Positions 9,385 through 18,694 are shown, numbered from the stretch's first letter. The stretch is 64,000 bases of DNA from Micromonospora sp. WMMD1120 (GCF_029626235.1 NZ_JARUBO010000005.1:1892501-1956500), one strand, 5' to 3'. A program made the numbers and translations. The notes: generated by a model not told the origin, from the sequence alone.

Positions 9385-12225
9385 TTACTCCCGGTTGGGT
9401 GGTAGGCCGGGTAACAGCCCACCACCGGCGCCACCGTTGTTGTTGGGCCCGCCGGGTCCTCCCGGTCCGCCAGGTCCGCCCGGGCCACCCGGGTTACCGG
9501 GGCCGCCCGGGTTGACCACGCAGAACGGGTCGATGAGCGGGTTGCAGGACGGCCCACCGGGCTGGCCCGGGTTGGTCGGCGGTGGCGCGACCGGCTCCTT
9601 GCCGTTGCCCTTCGTGGTGTCGCCCTCGCCGGTGACACTGGGCAGGGAGACCTTCTCCTGACCGTTGAGGGCGATGTTCATGTACTTCTCCCAGATCGGA
9701 CCGGGGAGCGTCGAGCCGCCGATGTCCTTACCGCTGGCGAGGCGGATCTGCGGCTTCTTCGGGTCCCGGCTGCCCACCCACACCGCCGTGGCGTTCTGCG
9801 GGGTGTAGCCGACCGTCCAGGCGTGCGCGTTGTCCTTGCTGTCGTACTCCCAGGTGCCGGTCTTGGCGGCGGCCTGGCGGCCGTCCTCCAGGGAGATGTT
9901 GTTCGGACGGGGGATCTGCTTCAGGACGCCGGTGACCTCATCGGTGATCTTCTTGGGGATCCGTTGAACCGGCTTGATCCGCTCGCTACCGACGGTCTTC
10001 CACTTGCCGGTCTCCTTGTCCTGCTGGTCCACCTTGATGATGAAGTGCGCAGGGATGTACTTGCCGTCGTTGGCGAAGGTGGCCATGGCGTTGGCGTGGT
10101 CGAACACGGTGATCGGGTACTTGCCGAAACCGGTGTAGTTGTCGAACGGGGTCTTCCCCTTCTTCGACAGGTCGAAGGCCTGCGGCGGATCGACGCCCCA
10201 CATGGTGGTCACGCCGGCCTTGTGGGCCATCTCGACGACCTTCTCGGCGCCGATCTCGTCGGCGACCCAGTAGAAGGGCACGTTGTACGACTGGATCGTC
10301 GACTCTTCGAGGGTGCACCACTTGCCGCACTTCAGGTTGGTCCGGCCGGCGTTGCCGATCGTGTCCCTCGAACCCTCCGGCTTGTACGGCGTCGGGTCCC
10401 AGTGCGACTTGACCGAGATGCCGGCCTCGATCGCGGCGGCCAGGGTGTAGACCTTCATCGACGAGCCCGGCGGATGACCGCCGGTGAGGTCGCCGTTCTT
10501 GTCGGTGTTCTTGCCCGCGTAGTCGAAGTCGGCACCGCTGTCACCGCCGTAGTAGGCGAGCACCCGGCCCTTCTTCGGGTCGATCGAGACCACCGCCGCC
10601 ATCAGGTTCTTCGGCTGGTCGTTGAGCTCGGAGCCCTTCTTCGACTGCATCGCCGTGTTCTCCGCGGCGGCCTGGAGCTTGGGGTCGATGGTCGTGGTGA
10701 TCCGGTAGCCACCGTCGCGCAACGCGTCCACGCAGCTCGTCTTGCCGGCCGCACCGGTGTCGGAGCAGAGCCCCATCTGGTCCATCTCTTGCCGGACGTA
10801 GTTGATGACGTTGCCGCGCGGGCTGTCGACGCCGAAGCCGACGCCGTCCTTCTTCGGCGGCAGCACCTTCGGGTACTCCGTCGGCGCCGGGGGACGGCCC
10901 GGAGCGTCCAACCAGCGTTCCTTCTTCATGCCGTCGATCACGTAGGCCCACCGTGCCTTGGCATCCACCTCGTTGACGGCCGGGTCGAAGCCCCGGTGCG
11001 TCGAGCTCGCCACCGGCTGCTTGATCACCGCAGCCAGGACCGCGCCCTCGGCGGGGGTGAGCTTGATCGCCGACTTGCCGAAGTAGGTCTGCGCCGCCGC
11101 CTCGATGCCGTACGCGCCGCGGCCGAAGTAGATGACGTTCAGGTAGTGCTGCATGATCGTCGGCTTGTCGTACCGCTCGTTGAGCTTGGAGGCGAGGATG
11201 GCCTCCTTCACCTTCCGGCCGTACGTGTCGTCCTGGAGGTTCTCGAACGCGTTGCGGGCGTACTGCTGGGTGATCGTCGAGGCGCCCTGCTTGTCACCGC
11301 CGGAGACGTTGTTCCACGCGGCCCGGACGATGCCCTTGTAGTCGACGCCCGAGTGCCGGTAGAAGTTGCGGTCCTCGGCCGCGGCGACCGCGTCCTGCAC
11401 GTGCTGCGGAATCTGCTGGATGGTGACGAAGGTGCGGTTCTCGCTGCCCAGCTTGGCCAGCTGCGTCTTGCCGTCCTTGGCGTAGACGGTGGTGGACAAC
11501 GGCAGCGGCATCTCGTCGGGCATGACGACGTTCGTCGAGTAGTAGGTGAACCCGACGACGCCGATGCCGGCGAGCATGATGAAGACCGCGAACCCGGCGA
11601 TCAGCATGTTCATCCGCTTACGCTTCTTGGCCCGCGCCGCGCCGCCCGGGTCACCCGCGCCCCGTCCGCCCCGTCCGGGACCGGTGGGGCCACCAGGACC
11701 GCCCGGCCCACCGGAGACCGGCGTGACACTCGCCCGGGCGACCGCCGCGCGACCACCGACCGACGCGGAGCCGACACTGGCCCGGCCCGCCGACGCCGCG
11801 CCGACCGACGCCGCGCCGACGACGGCACGGCCCGCCGGAGCGCCCGGCGCCGGGGAGACGGGCACCGAGGCCCGACCAGCGCCGGCACGGCCAGCGGCCA
11901 CAGCCGGCGCCGGTGACACCGGAACCGAGGCCCGCCCGGCCCGACCCGCCGACGCCGAACCCACCGAGGCGGAACCGGAGGCCGCGCCGCCCCGCGGTGG
12001 CACCGCAGCCGAGCCGCCGACAGTGGCCCGCCCGCCGGCCGCCCGTGGGGTCACCGAGGCCCGACCCGGGGTGGCTGTGCCACCGTCCGAGGCCGACCAG
12101 CCACTTCCGCCGGAGTCACCGCCGGATCGTCGGTACGCGTCGTCCGCGCCCGGTCCGGGATCACCGTTCGGGCCCGGGTACTGGGCCCGTCCGCGCGCAG
12201 AACTGGGATCGCCGTACGAGTTCAT
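9385..12225 (-). CDS. ponA: Class A penicillin-binding protein (transglycosylase/transpeptidase)
   Basis: A 946-residue bifunctional peptidoglycan synthase. Residues 1-200 form a cytoplasmic Ala/Gly/Ser/Pro-rich tail with short repeats (VPVSPAP, ASVGSAS), then KKRKR and a membrane anchor at about 205-227. The GT51 domain follows, with EDRNFYRH (Glu284), GASTITQQYARN, RKVKEAILA and IMQHYLNVIYFGRGAYG. The transpeptidase domain has SSMK (nucleophile Ser588), SYN (646) and KTGT (788). A C-terminal Gly/Pro-rich tail with GGPGGP repeats extends outside the cell. It polymerises lipid II and cross-links stem peptides. The tails are longer than in many orthologues and are likely disordered. Confidence 0.96.
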   Translation of the reverse strand: MNSYGDPSSARGRAQYPGPNGDPGPGADDAYRRSGGDSGGSGWSASDGGTATPGRASVTPRAAGGRATVGGSAAVPPRGGAASGSASVGSASAGRAGRASVPVSPAPAVAAGRAGAGRASVPVSPAPGAPAGRAVVGAASVGAASAGRASVGSASVGGRAAVARASVTPVSGGPGGPGGPTGPGRGGRGAGDPGGAARAKKRKRMNMLIAGFAVFIMLAGIGVVGFTYYSTNVVMPDEMPLPLSTTVYAKDGKTQLAKLGSENRTFVTIQQIPQHVQDAVAAAEDRNFYRHSGVDYKGIVRAAWNNVSGGDKQGASTITQQYARNAFENLQDDTYGRKVKEAILASKLNERYDKPTIMQHYLNVIYFGRGAYGIEAAAQTYFGKSAIKLTPAEGAVLAAVIKQPVASSTHRGFDPAVNEVDAKARWAYVIDGMKKERWLDAPGRPPAPTEYPKVLPPKKDGVGFGVDSPRGNVINYVRQEMDQMGLCSDTGAAGKTSCVDALRDGGYRITTTIDPKLQAAAENTAMQSKKGSELNDQPKNLMAAVVSIDPKKGRVLAYYGGDSGADFDYAGKNTDKNGDLTGGHPPGSSMKVYTLAAAIEAGISVKSHWDPTPYKPEGSRDTIGNAGRTNLKCGKWCTLEESTIQSYNVPFYWVADEIGAEKVVEMAHKAGVTTMWGVDPPQAFDLSKKGKTPFDNYTGFGKYPITVFDHANAMATFANDGKYIPAHFIIKVDQQDKETGKWKTVGSERIKPVQRIPKKITDEVTGVLKQIPRPNNISLEDGRQAAAKTGTWEYDSKDNAHAWTVGYTPQNATAVWVGSRDPKKPQIRLASGKDIGGSTLPGPIWEKYMNIALNGQEKVSLPSVTGEGDTTKGNGKEPVAPPPTNPGQPGGPSCNPLIDPFCVVNPGGPGNPGGPGGPGGPGGPGGPNNNGGAGGGLLPGLPPNRE

Positions 12226-12422
12226 TCCTCACACCCTGCCGGTCGCGGTGGGGCGCGGCTGCGCCACCACCGGGTTGCCGTGAGTTGCTTCACCCGGGAC
12301 ATCGGCACGGGGGTGCCGACCCGACGGGTTCATTGCCGTATCAATCGGGCCAATCGGACCAACATGTGGTCGACCGTCCCGGGTTTCGTCAGCGGCCCCG
12401 GGGCCGGCCCCACCTGTTGCGA
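12226..12422. other. Gap upstream of ponA
   Basis: About 200 bases separate ponA from the gene upstream on the same strand. I see no gene. The gap presumably carries the ponA promoter, but no clear -10 or -35 stands out. Confidence 0.3.
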
Positions 12423-12872
12423 TCACCGTTGCGCCTCTCGCCTCCGCCGCCCGGCACCTTCGGCGCCCGCCGCGTCCTGGTCGGCGGCGCCGTCGCCGTC
12501 ACCGGTCAGACCGTCCCGCCCGAGCAGATACTGCTCCACAAGATGGTTCCAGTCACAGCCGAGGCACACCTCCACCACAAAGACCTGGAACTCACGCAGC
12601 GTCATCGCCAGCACGGGCAACTCGGCCAGTGTCCGGGCCTGCCCGGCGGACTGCTTGAGCTCGTCGCCGTAAATGTAATGGACGAGGGTCAGGTTCTCGC
12701 TGCGGCAGATCGGGCAGCGTCGGTCGGTCGGCTCGCCGTGGAACCGAGCGGCGTTCTTGAGGTAGGGCGATGCGTCGCACACGTCGTAGGTGCCGATCCG
12801 GCCGGCCAGGAGCTCACGCAGCACCGCTCGCTTCTGGAGCGAGTAGTCGACGACCTGGCGCTGCGTACGCAT
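12423..12872 (-). CDS. DUF5318 zinc-ribbon-like protein
   Basis: A 149-residue cytoplasmic protein that matches the actinobacterial DUF5318 family, which neighbours ponA in mycobacteria too. The N-terminus QRQVVDYSLQKRAVLRELLAGR is a helical segment. Two Cys pairs (CPIC near residue 53 and CLGC near 103) flank a strand with ENLTLVHYIYGDEL and could bind one zinc. A C-terminal tail of about 30 residues is Gly/Ala/Arg-rich. The function is not known. It is divergent from padR, with only the regulator's operator region between them. Confidence 0.85.
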   Translation of the reverse strand: MRTQRQVVDYSLQKRAVLRELLAGRIGTYDVCDASPYLKNAARFHGEPTDRRCPICRSENLTLVHYIYGDELKQSAGQARTLAELPVLAMTLREFQVFVVEVCLGCDWNHLVEQYLLGRDGLTGDGDGAADQDAAGAEGAGRRRREAQR

Positions 12873-12980
12873 GCCGAGAAGGGTACGCGGTCCGGCCCAC
12901 GCAGGCGACCGTGCTCACAATCAGTGACGAAGGGGTATCGGAACGGGGGGTTTGCCCTGGCCGGCGCGACCCGCTAACGT

Positions 12981-13005
12981 GCGATGTATCGGTCCGATAC
13001 ATCGC
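12981..13005. promoter_or_regulatory. Perfect 25-bp palindromic operator, probably PadR
   Basis: A perfect palindrome is centred on T12993. Each arm reads GCGATGTATCGG or its complement. It contains ATGT and ACAT half-sites, the hallmark of PadR operators, here with an 11-base separation. It lies about 45 bases upstream of padR in the divergent gap shared with the DUF5318 gene. It most likely mediates autoregulation of padR-ino1. Confidence 0.7.
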
Positions 13006-13048
13006 GGCGGTCACCACTCGACGCCGGAGGGTCAAGAGAGGGTGGCCA

Positions 13049-13687
13049 GTGCTCGAGTTCGCCATCCTCGGCCTCCTGCAGGAGTCTCCGATGCACGGCT
13101 ACGAGCTGCGCAAGGAGTTGACCGCCAAACTCGGCGCGATCCGGGCGGCGATCAGTTACGGCTCGCTCTATCCGACGCTGCGTAGGCTGCAGGCGGCCGG
13201 ATGGATCACCGAAGCTGCTGAGACGCCCGTCAACGCCGAGGAGGTCCCCGCGCTGACCAGCCGACGAGGTCGGGTGGTCTACAAAATCACCGCGGAGGGC
13301 AAGGAACGCTTCGCCCAGTTGATCGCACAGGCCGGGCCCGAGACGTACGACGACACGGGCTTCGGTGTGCACTTCGCGTTCTTCGCCCGGACCGACCAGG
13401 CGACCCGACTACGCATTCTGGAGGGTCGCCGCCGCAAGATCGAGGAGCGTCGCGAAGGGCTTCGTGACGTGCTGGGCCGGGCGGCCGAGCGCCTCGACGC
13501 TTACACGCTGGAGCTGCAGCGCCACGGTCTTGATGCCTGTGAGCGCGAGGTCCGCTGGCTGGAGGAGCTCATCGCCAACGAGCGCTCCGGCCGAGCCCCG
13601 ACAGTCCCGAACCCCGGGACGGCCGGCGGCCGACGAGAAGACAACAGCCCGCCTCCGCCTGGAGAGACCAGGAATGAGCGGCCGTGA
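13049..13687 (+). CDS. PadR-family transcriptional regulator
   Basis: The 212-residue protein starts at GTG with GAGAGG just upstream. The N-terminal winged helix reads [23 protein letters not shown], followed by [20 protein letters not shown] and a wing with [15 protein letters not shown]. This is the standard PadR fold. The C-terminal half is a long helical dimerisation region rich in Arg and Glu (PadR-2 type). Its stop lies 24 bases before the likely ino1 start, so the two genes form an operon. The perfect palindrome upstream suggests it represses its own operon. The ligand is unknown; an inositol-pathway metabolite is a guess from context. Confidence 0.93.
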   Translation: MLEFAILGLLQESPMHGYELRKELTAKLGAIRAAISYGSLYPTLRRLQAAGWITEAAETPVNAEEVPALTSRRGRVVYKITAEGKERFAQLIAQAGPETYDDTGFGVHFAFFARTDQATRLRILEGRRRKIEERREGLRDVLGRAAERLDAYTLELQRHGLDACEREVRWLEELIANERSGRAPTVPNPGTAGGRREDNSPPPPGETRNERP

Positions 13688-13710
13688 CAGAAAAGAAGGA
13701 GGCAGACGCT

Positions 13711-14790
13711 ATGGGCTCCGTCCGCGTCGCCATCGTCGGTGTGGGTAACTGCGCCTCGTCCCTGGTTCAGGGCGTCGAGTACTACCGGAATGCCGACCCG
13801 AACGACCGCGTCCCGGGTCTCATGCACGTTGCCTTCGGCGACTACCACGTCAACGCCGTGGAGTTCGTCGCGGCGTTCGACGTGGACGCCAAGAAGGTCG
13901 GCATGGACCTCGCGGAGGCGATCGTCGCCAGCGAGAACAACACCATCAAGCTCTGCGACGTGCCGCCGACCGGCGTCAGCGTGCAGCGCGGCCCCACCCT
14001 CGACGGTCTGGGCCAGTACTACCGCGAGATCGTCGAGGAGTCGGACGCCGCGCCGGTCGACGTGGCGCAGGCGCTGCGCGACGCGCAGGTCGACGTCGTC
14101 GTCTGCTACCTGCCGGTGGGCTCCGAGGAGGCCGCGAAGTTCTACGCCCAGGCCGCTATCGACGCCGGCTGCGCGTTCGTCAACGCCCTGCCCGTCTTCA
14201 TCGCCTCCGACCCGGAGTGGGCCAAGAAGTTCGAGGACGCGGGCCTGCCGATCGTCGGTGACGACATCAAGAGCCAGGTCGGCGCCACCATCGTGCACCG
14301 CGCGCTCGCGAAGCTGTTCGAGGACCGCGGGGTCGAGCTGCTGCGCACGTACCAGCTCAACTTCGGCGGCAACATGGACTTCATGAACATGCTGGAGCGC
14401 AAGCGGCTGGTCTCCAAGAAGATCTCGAAGACCCAGTCGGTCACCTCGCAGATCCCGCACGAGATGAGCAAGAGCGACGTGCACATCGGCCCGTCGGACC
14501 ACGTGCCGTGGCTGGACGACCGCAAGTGGGCGTACATCCGCCTGGAGGGCCGCTCCTTCGGTGACACCCCGCTGAACGCCGAGCTCAAGCTCGAGGTGTG
14601 GGACTCGCCGAACTCCGCCGGCGTGATCATCGACGCCGTTCGGGCCGCGAAGATCGCCCTGGACCGCAAGATCGGTGGCCCGATCCTGTCGGCCTCGTCG
14701 TACTTCATGAAGTCCCCGCCGGTGCAGTACGCCGACCACGACGCCCACCAGGCCGTGGAGGAGTTCATCGCCGGCGAGGTCGCGCGCTGA
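13711..14790 (+). CDS. ino1: Inositol-3-phosphate synthase
   Basis: The 359-residue enzyme converts glucose 6-phosphate to 1L-myo-inositol 1-phosphate using NAD, the first step to phosphatidylinositol and mycothiol. The NAD-binding motif [18 protein letters not shown] is at the N-terminus. Further family blocks are [48 protein letters not shown] and [22 protein letters not shown] chose ATG at 13711 because GGAGG lies eight bases before it. A GTG at 13684 would overlap the padR stop but lacks such a site. Length matches the short actinobacterial form. Confidence 0.97.
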   Translation: MGSVRVAIVGVGNCASSLVQGVEYYRNADPNDRVPGLMHVAFGDYHVNAVEFVAAFDVDAKKVGMDLAEAIVASENNTIKLCDVPPTGVSVQRGPTLDGLGQYYREIVEESDAAPVDVAQALRDAQVDVVVCYLPVGSEEAAKFYAQAAIDAGCAFVNALPVFIASDPEWAKKFEDAGLPIVGDDIKSQVGATIVHRALAKLFEDRGVELLRTYQLNFGGNMDFMNMLERKRLVSKKISKTQSVTSQIPHEMSKSDVHIGPSDHVPWLDDRKWAYIRLEGRSFGDTPLNAELKLEVWDSPNSAGVIIDAVRAAKIALDRKIGGPILSASSYFMKSPPVQYADHDAHQAVEEFIAGEVAR

Positions 14791-14812
14791 CCCGCTGACA
14801 CCCACACACGGC

Positions 14813-14844
14813 CGAGGGCCGGGTCCGTTCGGACCCGGCCCTCG
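14813..14844. terminator. Hairpin terminator after ino1
   Basis: A perfect 14-bp stem with a GTTC loop (CGAGGGCCGGGTCC and its complement) starts 23 bases after the ino1 stop. It faces the convergent Tat-protein gene and so could serve both. Confidence 0.75.
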
Positions 14845-14882
14845 CCGCGTTCCAGGCTTCGCCGTCGGGTACGGCGACCGCC

Positions 14883-15824
14883 TCACTTCCAGCTCGGCGT
14901 CTCCTGCTGAGCCTTGGCCGCGCGCTTGGCCCGACGCTGCTCCGGAGTCTCCGCGCTGCGCGCCGACACCGCGTTGGCGGAGAGCGGCAGGATCTCCGGG
15001 TTGACCGCGCCGACGCCGATCACGAACGCCACCACGTCGATGATGATGTGGGTGGTCCGCGCCGCGTAGACGGAGATGTAGTCGGCGTCGAAGCCGATGC
15101 CCGACATGAACGAGTTCGCGACCACCTGGTTGGTCAGGTAGTTGATGGTCGAGAAGTTCTGCGGGCGCGGGCTGCCGTACGGGAAGACCTGCACGAAGCC
15201 CGACGCGACGGCGGTGGTCACGGTGAGGTTGCCGAAGAGGGCGTCACCGTAGAAGACGAAGTCGCTCAGGTCGATGTGGATCGTCTGGCCGTCGCGCAGC
15301 CGACCCGAGCTGTCCAGGGTGGTCGACGAGGCGTTGACGATCCGGGCGCGCGACCCCGCCGAACGGGTGTCCACGACCCGCTGCGGCGCGACCGGGACGA
15401 TCTGGTTCGAGTTGGCGCTGGTGTGCACGTAGTCGAGGTACTTGTCGCCGCCGAACTCGGTGACCAGCTGGATGTTGCCGTAGGTGTCCAGACCGATCGA
15501 GCCGCCCGGCGAGTCGCTGTGCAGCAGGTCGCCGCTCGGCGTCAACTGCAGCGCCGGGCGGGCCAGCACCGTGCCGTCCGCGGCGGTGCTGGTGCTCGTG
15601 TTCGCCAGCCGCAGCGCGGGGCCGGTGCCGGTGCTGGTCAGCGAGGTGGTGGTGGCGCCGGCGGCGTTGGTGGCACCCTGGACCACCGGGTCGCCCGGCG
15701 CGGCCTGGGCCGGACCGGCGACGGCGGCACCCGCCACGGCGGTGCCGGCGACACCGGCGGCGACGGTGCCGGCGCGGCTCAGCAGCCGCCGACGGTTGAC
15801 GGTCTTGTCCTGGTTCTCGGTCAC
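14883..15824 (-). CDS. Tat-exported protein of unknown function
   Basis: The 313-residue product begins VTENQDKTVNRRRLLSRAG. It has a twin-arginine signal (NRRRLLS), a hydrophobic Ala/Gly/Val segment and an AQA-A cleavage site near residue 43. The mature part is rich in Thr, Ser, Val and Asn, with QIVPVAPQRVVDTRSAGSR and IDLSDFVFYGDALFGNLTVTTAVASGFVQVFPYG, a pattern seen in secreted beta-rich surface proteins. I do not recognise a catalytic motif. The GTG at 15824 has GGGGGA upstream; the frame stays open to 16145 without coding character. An 18-bp palindrome 63 bases upstream may be its operator. The C-terminus is basic. Confidence 0.75.
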   Translation of the reverse strand: MTENQDKTVNRRRLLSRAGTVAAGVAGTAVAGAAVAGPAQAAPGDPVVQGATNAAGATTTSLTSTGTGPALRLANTSTSTAADGTVLARPALQLTPSGDLLHSDSPGGSIGLDTYGNIQLVTEFGGDKYLDYVHTSANSNQIVPVAPQRVVDTRSAGSRARIVNASSTTLDSSGRLRDGQTIHIDLSDFVFYGDALFGNLTVTTAVASGFVQVFPYGSPRPQNFSTINYLTNQVVANSFMSGIGFDADYISVYAARTTHIIIDVVAFVIGVGAVNPEILPLSANAVSARSAETPEQRRAKRAAKAQQETPSWK

Positions 15825-15886
15825 AGGTCCCCCGTGAGGTTCGGTGAAATGACGCCCGATCATGACGGTTGCCACCACGTGTCCAC

Positions 15887-15904
15887 ATCGACCGATCGGT
15901 CGAT
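15887..15904. promoter_or_regulatory. 18-bp perfect palindrome, possible operator
   Basis: ATCGACCGATCGGTCGAT is a perfect palindrome that lies upstream of the Tat-protein gene and downstream of the MGMT stop. The symmetric ACCGATCGGT core resembles TetR-type operators. No TetR gene is in the window, so the regulator is unknown. Confidence 0.35.
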
Positions 15905-15939
15905 ATGAAGGAGATCTTGCCGACAGCGGACCGGACCGG

Positions 15940-16419
15940 TCAGGACCACGCCCGTTGCAGGGCCACCCGGGCCTCCAACTCCAACAGGTGCACCTTGCGG
16001 GGCAGGCCGCCCCCGAAGCCGACAAGTCGACCACCCGCACCGACGATGCGGTGGCACGGCACGAGGACCGGAACCGGGTTGCGGTTGCACGCCACGCCCA
16101 CCGCCCGGGCCGCTCCGGCGTCGCCGACCCGGCGCGCCACCTCACCGTAGGTCAGCGTCTCGCCGTAGGGGATCAGTGTCATCTCCCGCCACACCGCCCG
16201 CTCGAAGTCCGACCCACGGGGGACCGTCACCGGGACGGTGAACCCGGTCAGCTCACCCTCGAAATACCTCCGCAGCTCGTCTACGGCCTGCCGGGACAAC
16301 GCGTCGTCGGGCTCCTCCGCCGCCCCGTCGACCCTGCCGAAGTGCGCGCCGCGGACGCTCGTGCCGTCGGTGCCCACGGAGAACTCACCGATCGGGGAGT
16401 CGAGCACGGTCCAGCGCAT
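15940..16419 (-). CDS. ogt: Methylated-DNA--protein-cysteine methyltransferase
   Basis: The 159-residue suicide repair protein transfers the methyl group from O6-methylguanine to its own cysteine. The active site VPCHRIVGAGGRLVGF is near residue 127. A helix-turn-helix region PYGETLTYGEVARRVG and the Arg-finger stretch AARAVGVACNRNP precede it. The length matches the short Ogt form without an Ada domain. The ATG at 16419 begins MRWTVLDSPIGEF; the open frame above it overlaps the divergent NfeD gene and is not used. Confidence 0.95.
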   Translation of the reverse strand: MRWTVLDSPIGEFSVGTDGTSVRGAHFGRVDGAAEEPDDALSRQAVDELRRYFEGELTGFTVPVTVPRGSDFERAVWREMTLIPYGETLTYGEVARRVGDAGAARAVGVACNRNPVPVLVPCHRIVGAGGRLVGFGGGLPRKVHLLELEARVALQRAWS

Positions 16420-16486
16420 GACCCCATTGTCCCCCACCCGGGACCGCCGTCCGCCGAGCCGTCGGACGTTGCGCGACGTCGATACC

Positions 16487-17008
16487 GTGCAGGTCGTGGC
16501 AGCGGGGACGGTCATTTTCCTGATCATCGGTGGGGCGGGCATCGGTGTGCTCGCGCTCGCCCTGCTCGGCACCGAACTGTTCCACCTCGGCCACGCTGAC
16601 GTGGACGGTCCGATCTCGGTCGAGACGGTCGCCGGCTTCGCCGGAGCGTTCGGCTTCGGCGCCGCCATCGTCAACGAGCTGCTCGGTGCGCGTACCCCCG
16701 CGATGGTCGTCGGGGCGGCGGTCGGCGGCATGCTCGCGGCAGTGCCCACCGGCTGGTTGGTCGCCCGGCTCAGCCGGGCGGCGCGGAACATGCGCACCGA
16801 CCCCACCCCCACCCGCGACGACCTGGTCGGCGCGCTCGGCCTGGTCGTCACGCCGGTGCCCGCCAACGGGTACGGCGAGGTCCGGGTGCGCCTGGCCGGC
16901 CAACCGGTCAAGCTCAGCGCCCGCGCCGACCAGCCGATCCCGATCGGCGCCCAGGTCTTCGTGGTGCAGGCGCTGAGCGAGACCAGCGTGCACGTCGAGA
17001 CCTACTGA
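16487..17008 (+). CDS. NfeD-like membrane protein
   Basis: The 173-residue protein has three or four hydrophobic segments in its first 100 residues. A C-terminal OB-fold-like domain follows, with DLVGALGLVVTPVPANGYGEVRVRLAGQ, the signature of NfeD proteins that partner flotillins. The flotillin gene begins 27 bases downstream, the usual NfeD/flotillin pair. The GTG at 16487 was chosen, with GTG at 16496 as an alternative. It is divergent from ogt with a 67-bp shared promoter gap. The pair probably organises membrane microdomains. Confidence 0.82.
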   Translation: MQVVAAGTVIFLIIGGAGIGVLALALLGTELFHLGHADVDGPISVETVAGFAGAFGFGAAIVNELLGARTPAMVVGAAVGGMLAAVPTGWLVARLSRAARNMRTDPTPTRDDLVGALGLVVTPVPANGYGEVRVRLAGQPVKLSARADQPIPIGAQVFVVQALSETSVHVETY

Positions 17009-17035
17009 CCCACCCCTCGTAGACGGGACTCTCAG

Positions 17036-18547
17036 ATGGCCCTGTTAATCGCCATCGGTGGCGCGGTCCTCCTCGCGCTCATCCTGGTGCTCTTCGTGCT
17101 CTCCCGGATCAAGGTGGCCGGACCGAACGAGGCGTTCATCGTCACCGGTCGCAAGGGTCGCACCACGCACACCGCCGACGGCGGACGGTCCACAGACACC
17201 TCCGGGCAGAAGGTGGTGCTGGGCGCGTCCGTCTTCGTGCTGCCGGTGGTGCAGAAACTCCAGTCGCTCGACCTGTCCAGTCGTCGCATCGACGTCGGCA
17301 TCCGGGGCGCGGTGAGCAAGCAGGGCATCCGCGCGGACCTGCACGGCGTGGCGATCGTCAAGGTCGGCGGCACCGAGGACGCGATCCGGGCCGCCGCCCA
17401 GCGGTTCCTGCACCAACAGGACGAGATCGACAACTTCACCCGGGAGGTGTTGGCCGGCGCGCTGCGCTCGATCGTCGGCCGGCTCACCGTCGAGGAGGTG
17501 ATCCGGGACCGGGCCGCGTTCGCCAGCGCCGTGGCCGAGGAGGCCGAGCACTCGATGACCAACCAGGGTCTGGTGCTGGACACCTTCCAGCTCCAGGACA
17601 TCCTCGCCGAGGGGTCGTACCTCCAGGACCTCGGTCGACCGGAGGCGGCCCGGGTGCTCAAGGACGCCGCCATCGCCGAGGCCCGAGCCCGCCAGCAGGC
17701 CGAGCAGGAGCGGCTGCTGGCCGAGGAGGCAATCGCGGAGGCGAACCGGAACCTGGCCCTCAAGCAGGCCGGCATCCAGGCCGAGATCGACGCGGCGAAG
17801 GCGAAGTCCGCCGCCGCCGGCCCACTCGCGCAGGCCGAACGCGACCAGGCGATCCTCTCCGAGCAGCAGAAGGTCGCCGAGCGCAACGCCGAGCTGAAGC
17901 AGCGCCAACTGGACACCGAGGTGCGCAAGCCCGCCGACGCGGCGCGCTACAAGGTGGAGCAGGAGGCCGAGGCGTCCCGCAACGCCGCCGTGCTGCACGC
18001 GGACGCGCAGCGCCAGTCGGTCATCGCCGCCGCCCAGGCCTCCGCCGAGCAGGCGCGGCTCACCGGTGAGGGTGAGCGGGCGCGGCGTGCCGCACTCGCC
18101 GAGGCGAACGCGATCGAGGGCGCCAAGGAGGGTGAGGCCGAACAGCGCCGGCGCTCCGCCATCGCCGAGGCGGTGGAGCGGGAGGGCCAGGCCGAGGCGG
18201 CGGCCATCCTGGCCAGGGGTGAGGCCGAGGCGGACGCGATGGCGCGCAAGGCTGAGGCGTTCGCCGCGTACGGGGAGGCCGCCGTACTGGACCTGCTGGT
18301 CAAGGTGTTGCCGGAGGTGGTGGGGGCGGCCAGCGCGCCGATCGGGGCAATCGACAAGATGACCGTCATCTCCACCGACGGGGCGTCCTCGCTGACGAAG
18401 TCGGTGGCCGGCAACGTCGCCCAGGGGTTGCAGCTCGGCAGCGACCTCACCGGCATCGACCTACCCGGGCTGCTCGCCCGCCTCGGCGCGGCGTCAACGC
18501 CCAACGGCACCGCCCTGCCAAAGGCAGAAACCCAAGAACCCCGCTAA
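17036..18547 (+). CDS. Flotillin / SPFH-domain protein
   Basis: The 503-residue protein begins with one N-terminal membrane segment (about 2-23). The SPFH/band-7 domain spans roughly residues 25-190, with KVAGPNEAFIVTGRKG and GIRGAVSKQGIRADLHGVAIVKVGG. A long Ala/Glu/Gln/Arg coiled coil follows (about 190-410). Near the C-terminus KMTVISTDGASSL is a flotillin-type segment. It is a scaffold for membrane microdomains and pairs with the upstream NfeD protein. The repeated EGE/ARRAALAEAN pattern in the coil fits oligomerisation. The specific clients are unknown. Confidence 0.9.
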   Translation: MALLIAIGGAVLLALILVLFVLSRIKVAGPNEAFIVTGRKGRTTHTADGGRSTDTSGQKVVLGASVFVLPVVQKLQSLDLSSRRIDVGIRGAVSKQGIRADLHGVAIVKVGGTEDAIRAAAQRFLHQQDEIDNFTREVLAGALRSIVGRLTVEEVIRDRAAFASAVAEEAEHSMTNQGLVLDTFQLQDILAEGSYLQDLGRPEAARVLKDAAIAEARARQQAEQERLLAEEAIAEANRNLALKQAGIQAEIDAAKAKSAAAGPLAQAERDQAILSEQQKVAERNAELKQRQLDTEVRKPADAARYKVEQEAEASRNAAVLHADAQRQSVIAAAQASAEQARLTGEGERARRAALAEANAIEGAKEGEAEQRRRSAIAEAVEREGQAEAAAILARGEAEADAMARKAEAFAAYGEAAVLDLLVKVLPEVVGAASAPIGAIDKMTVISTDGASSLTKSVAGNVAQGLQLGSDLTGIDLPGLLARLGAASTPNGTALPKAETQEPR

Positions 18548-18612
18548 CAGGAGCCCTTGTCCCCCCGCCCGCCGCCCTCGTCCCCGCCCGCGGTCCTCGT
18601 CCTCGTCCTCGT

Positions 18613-18694
18613 CCTCGCCGATCTTGCGGTTTGGGTTGCCGATACGTGGCGAAATGCCTCTTATGCCGCGACAAGAAGTGCAAGATCGGCGAGG
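18613..18694. repeat. 15-bp inverted repeat, possible dispersed element
   Basis: CCTCGCCGATCTTGC (18613-18627) is exactly repeated inverted at 18680-18694, with 52 bases between that contain further short G/C and AT-rich patches. It lies between the flotillin and cca stops, which converge. The arms are less GC-rich than the surroundings. It could be a terminator or a copy of a REP-like element. The C-rich and G-rich strands flanking it (18555-18615, 18695-18740) are low complexity. Confidence 0.4.

Noticed and set aside
9823..11916. 697-residue plus-strand frame in ponA
   Set aside because: Antisense to the PBP coding sequence, whose motifs are intact.
13684..13710. GTG start of ino1 overlapping padR
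   Set aside because: The ATG at 13711 has the better-spaced GGAGG and matches the family start.
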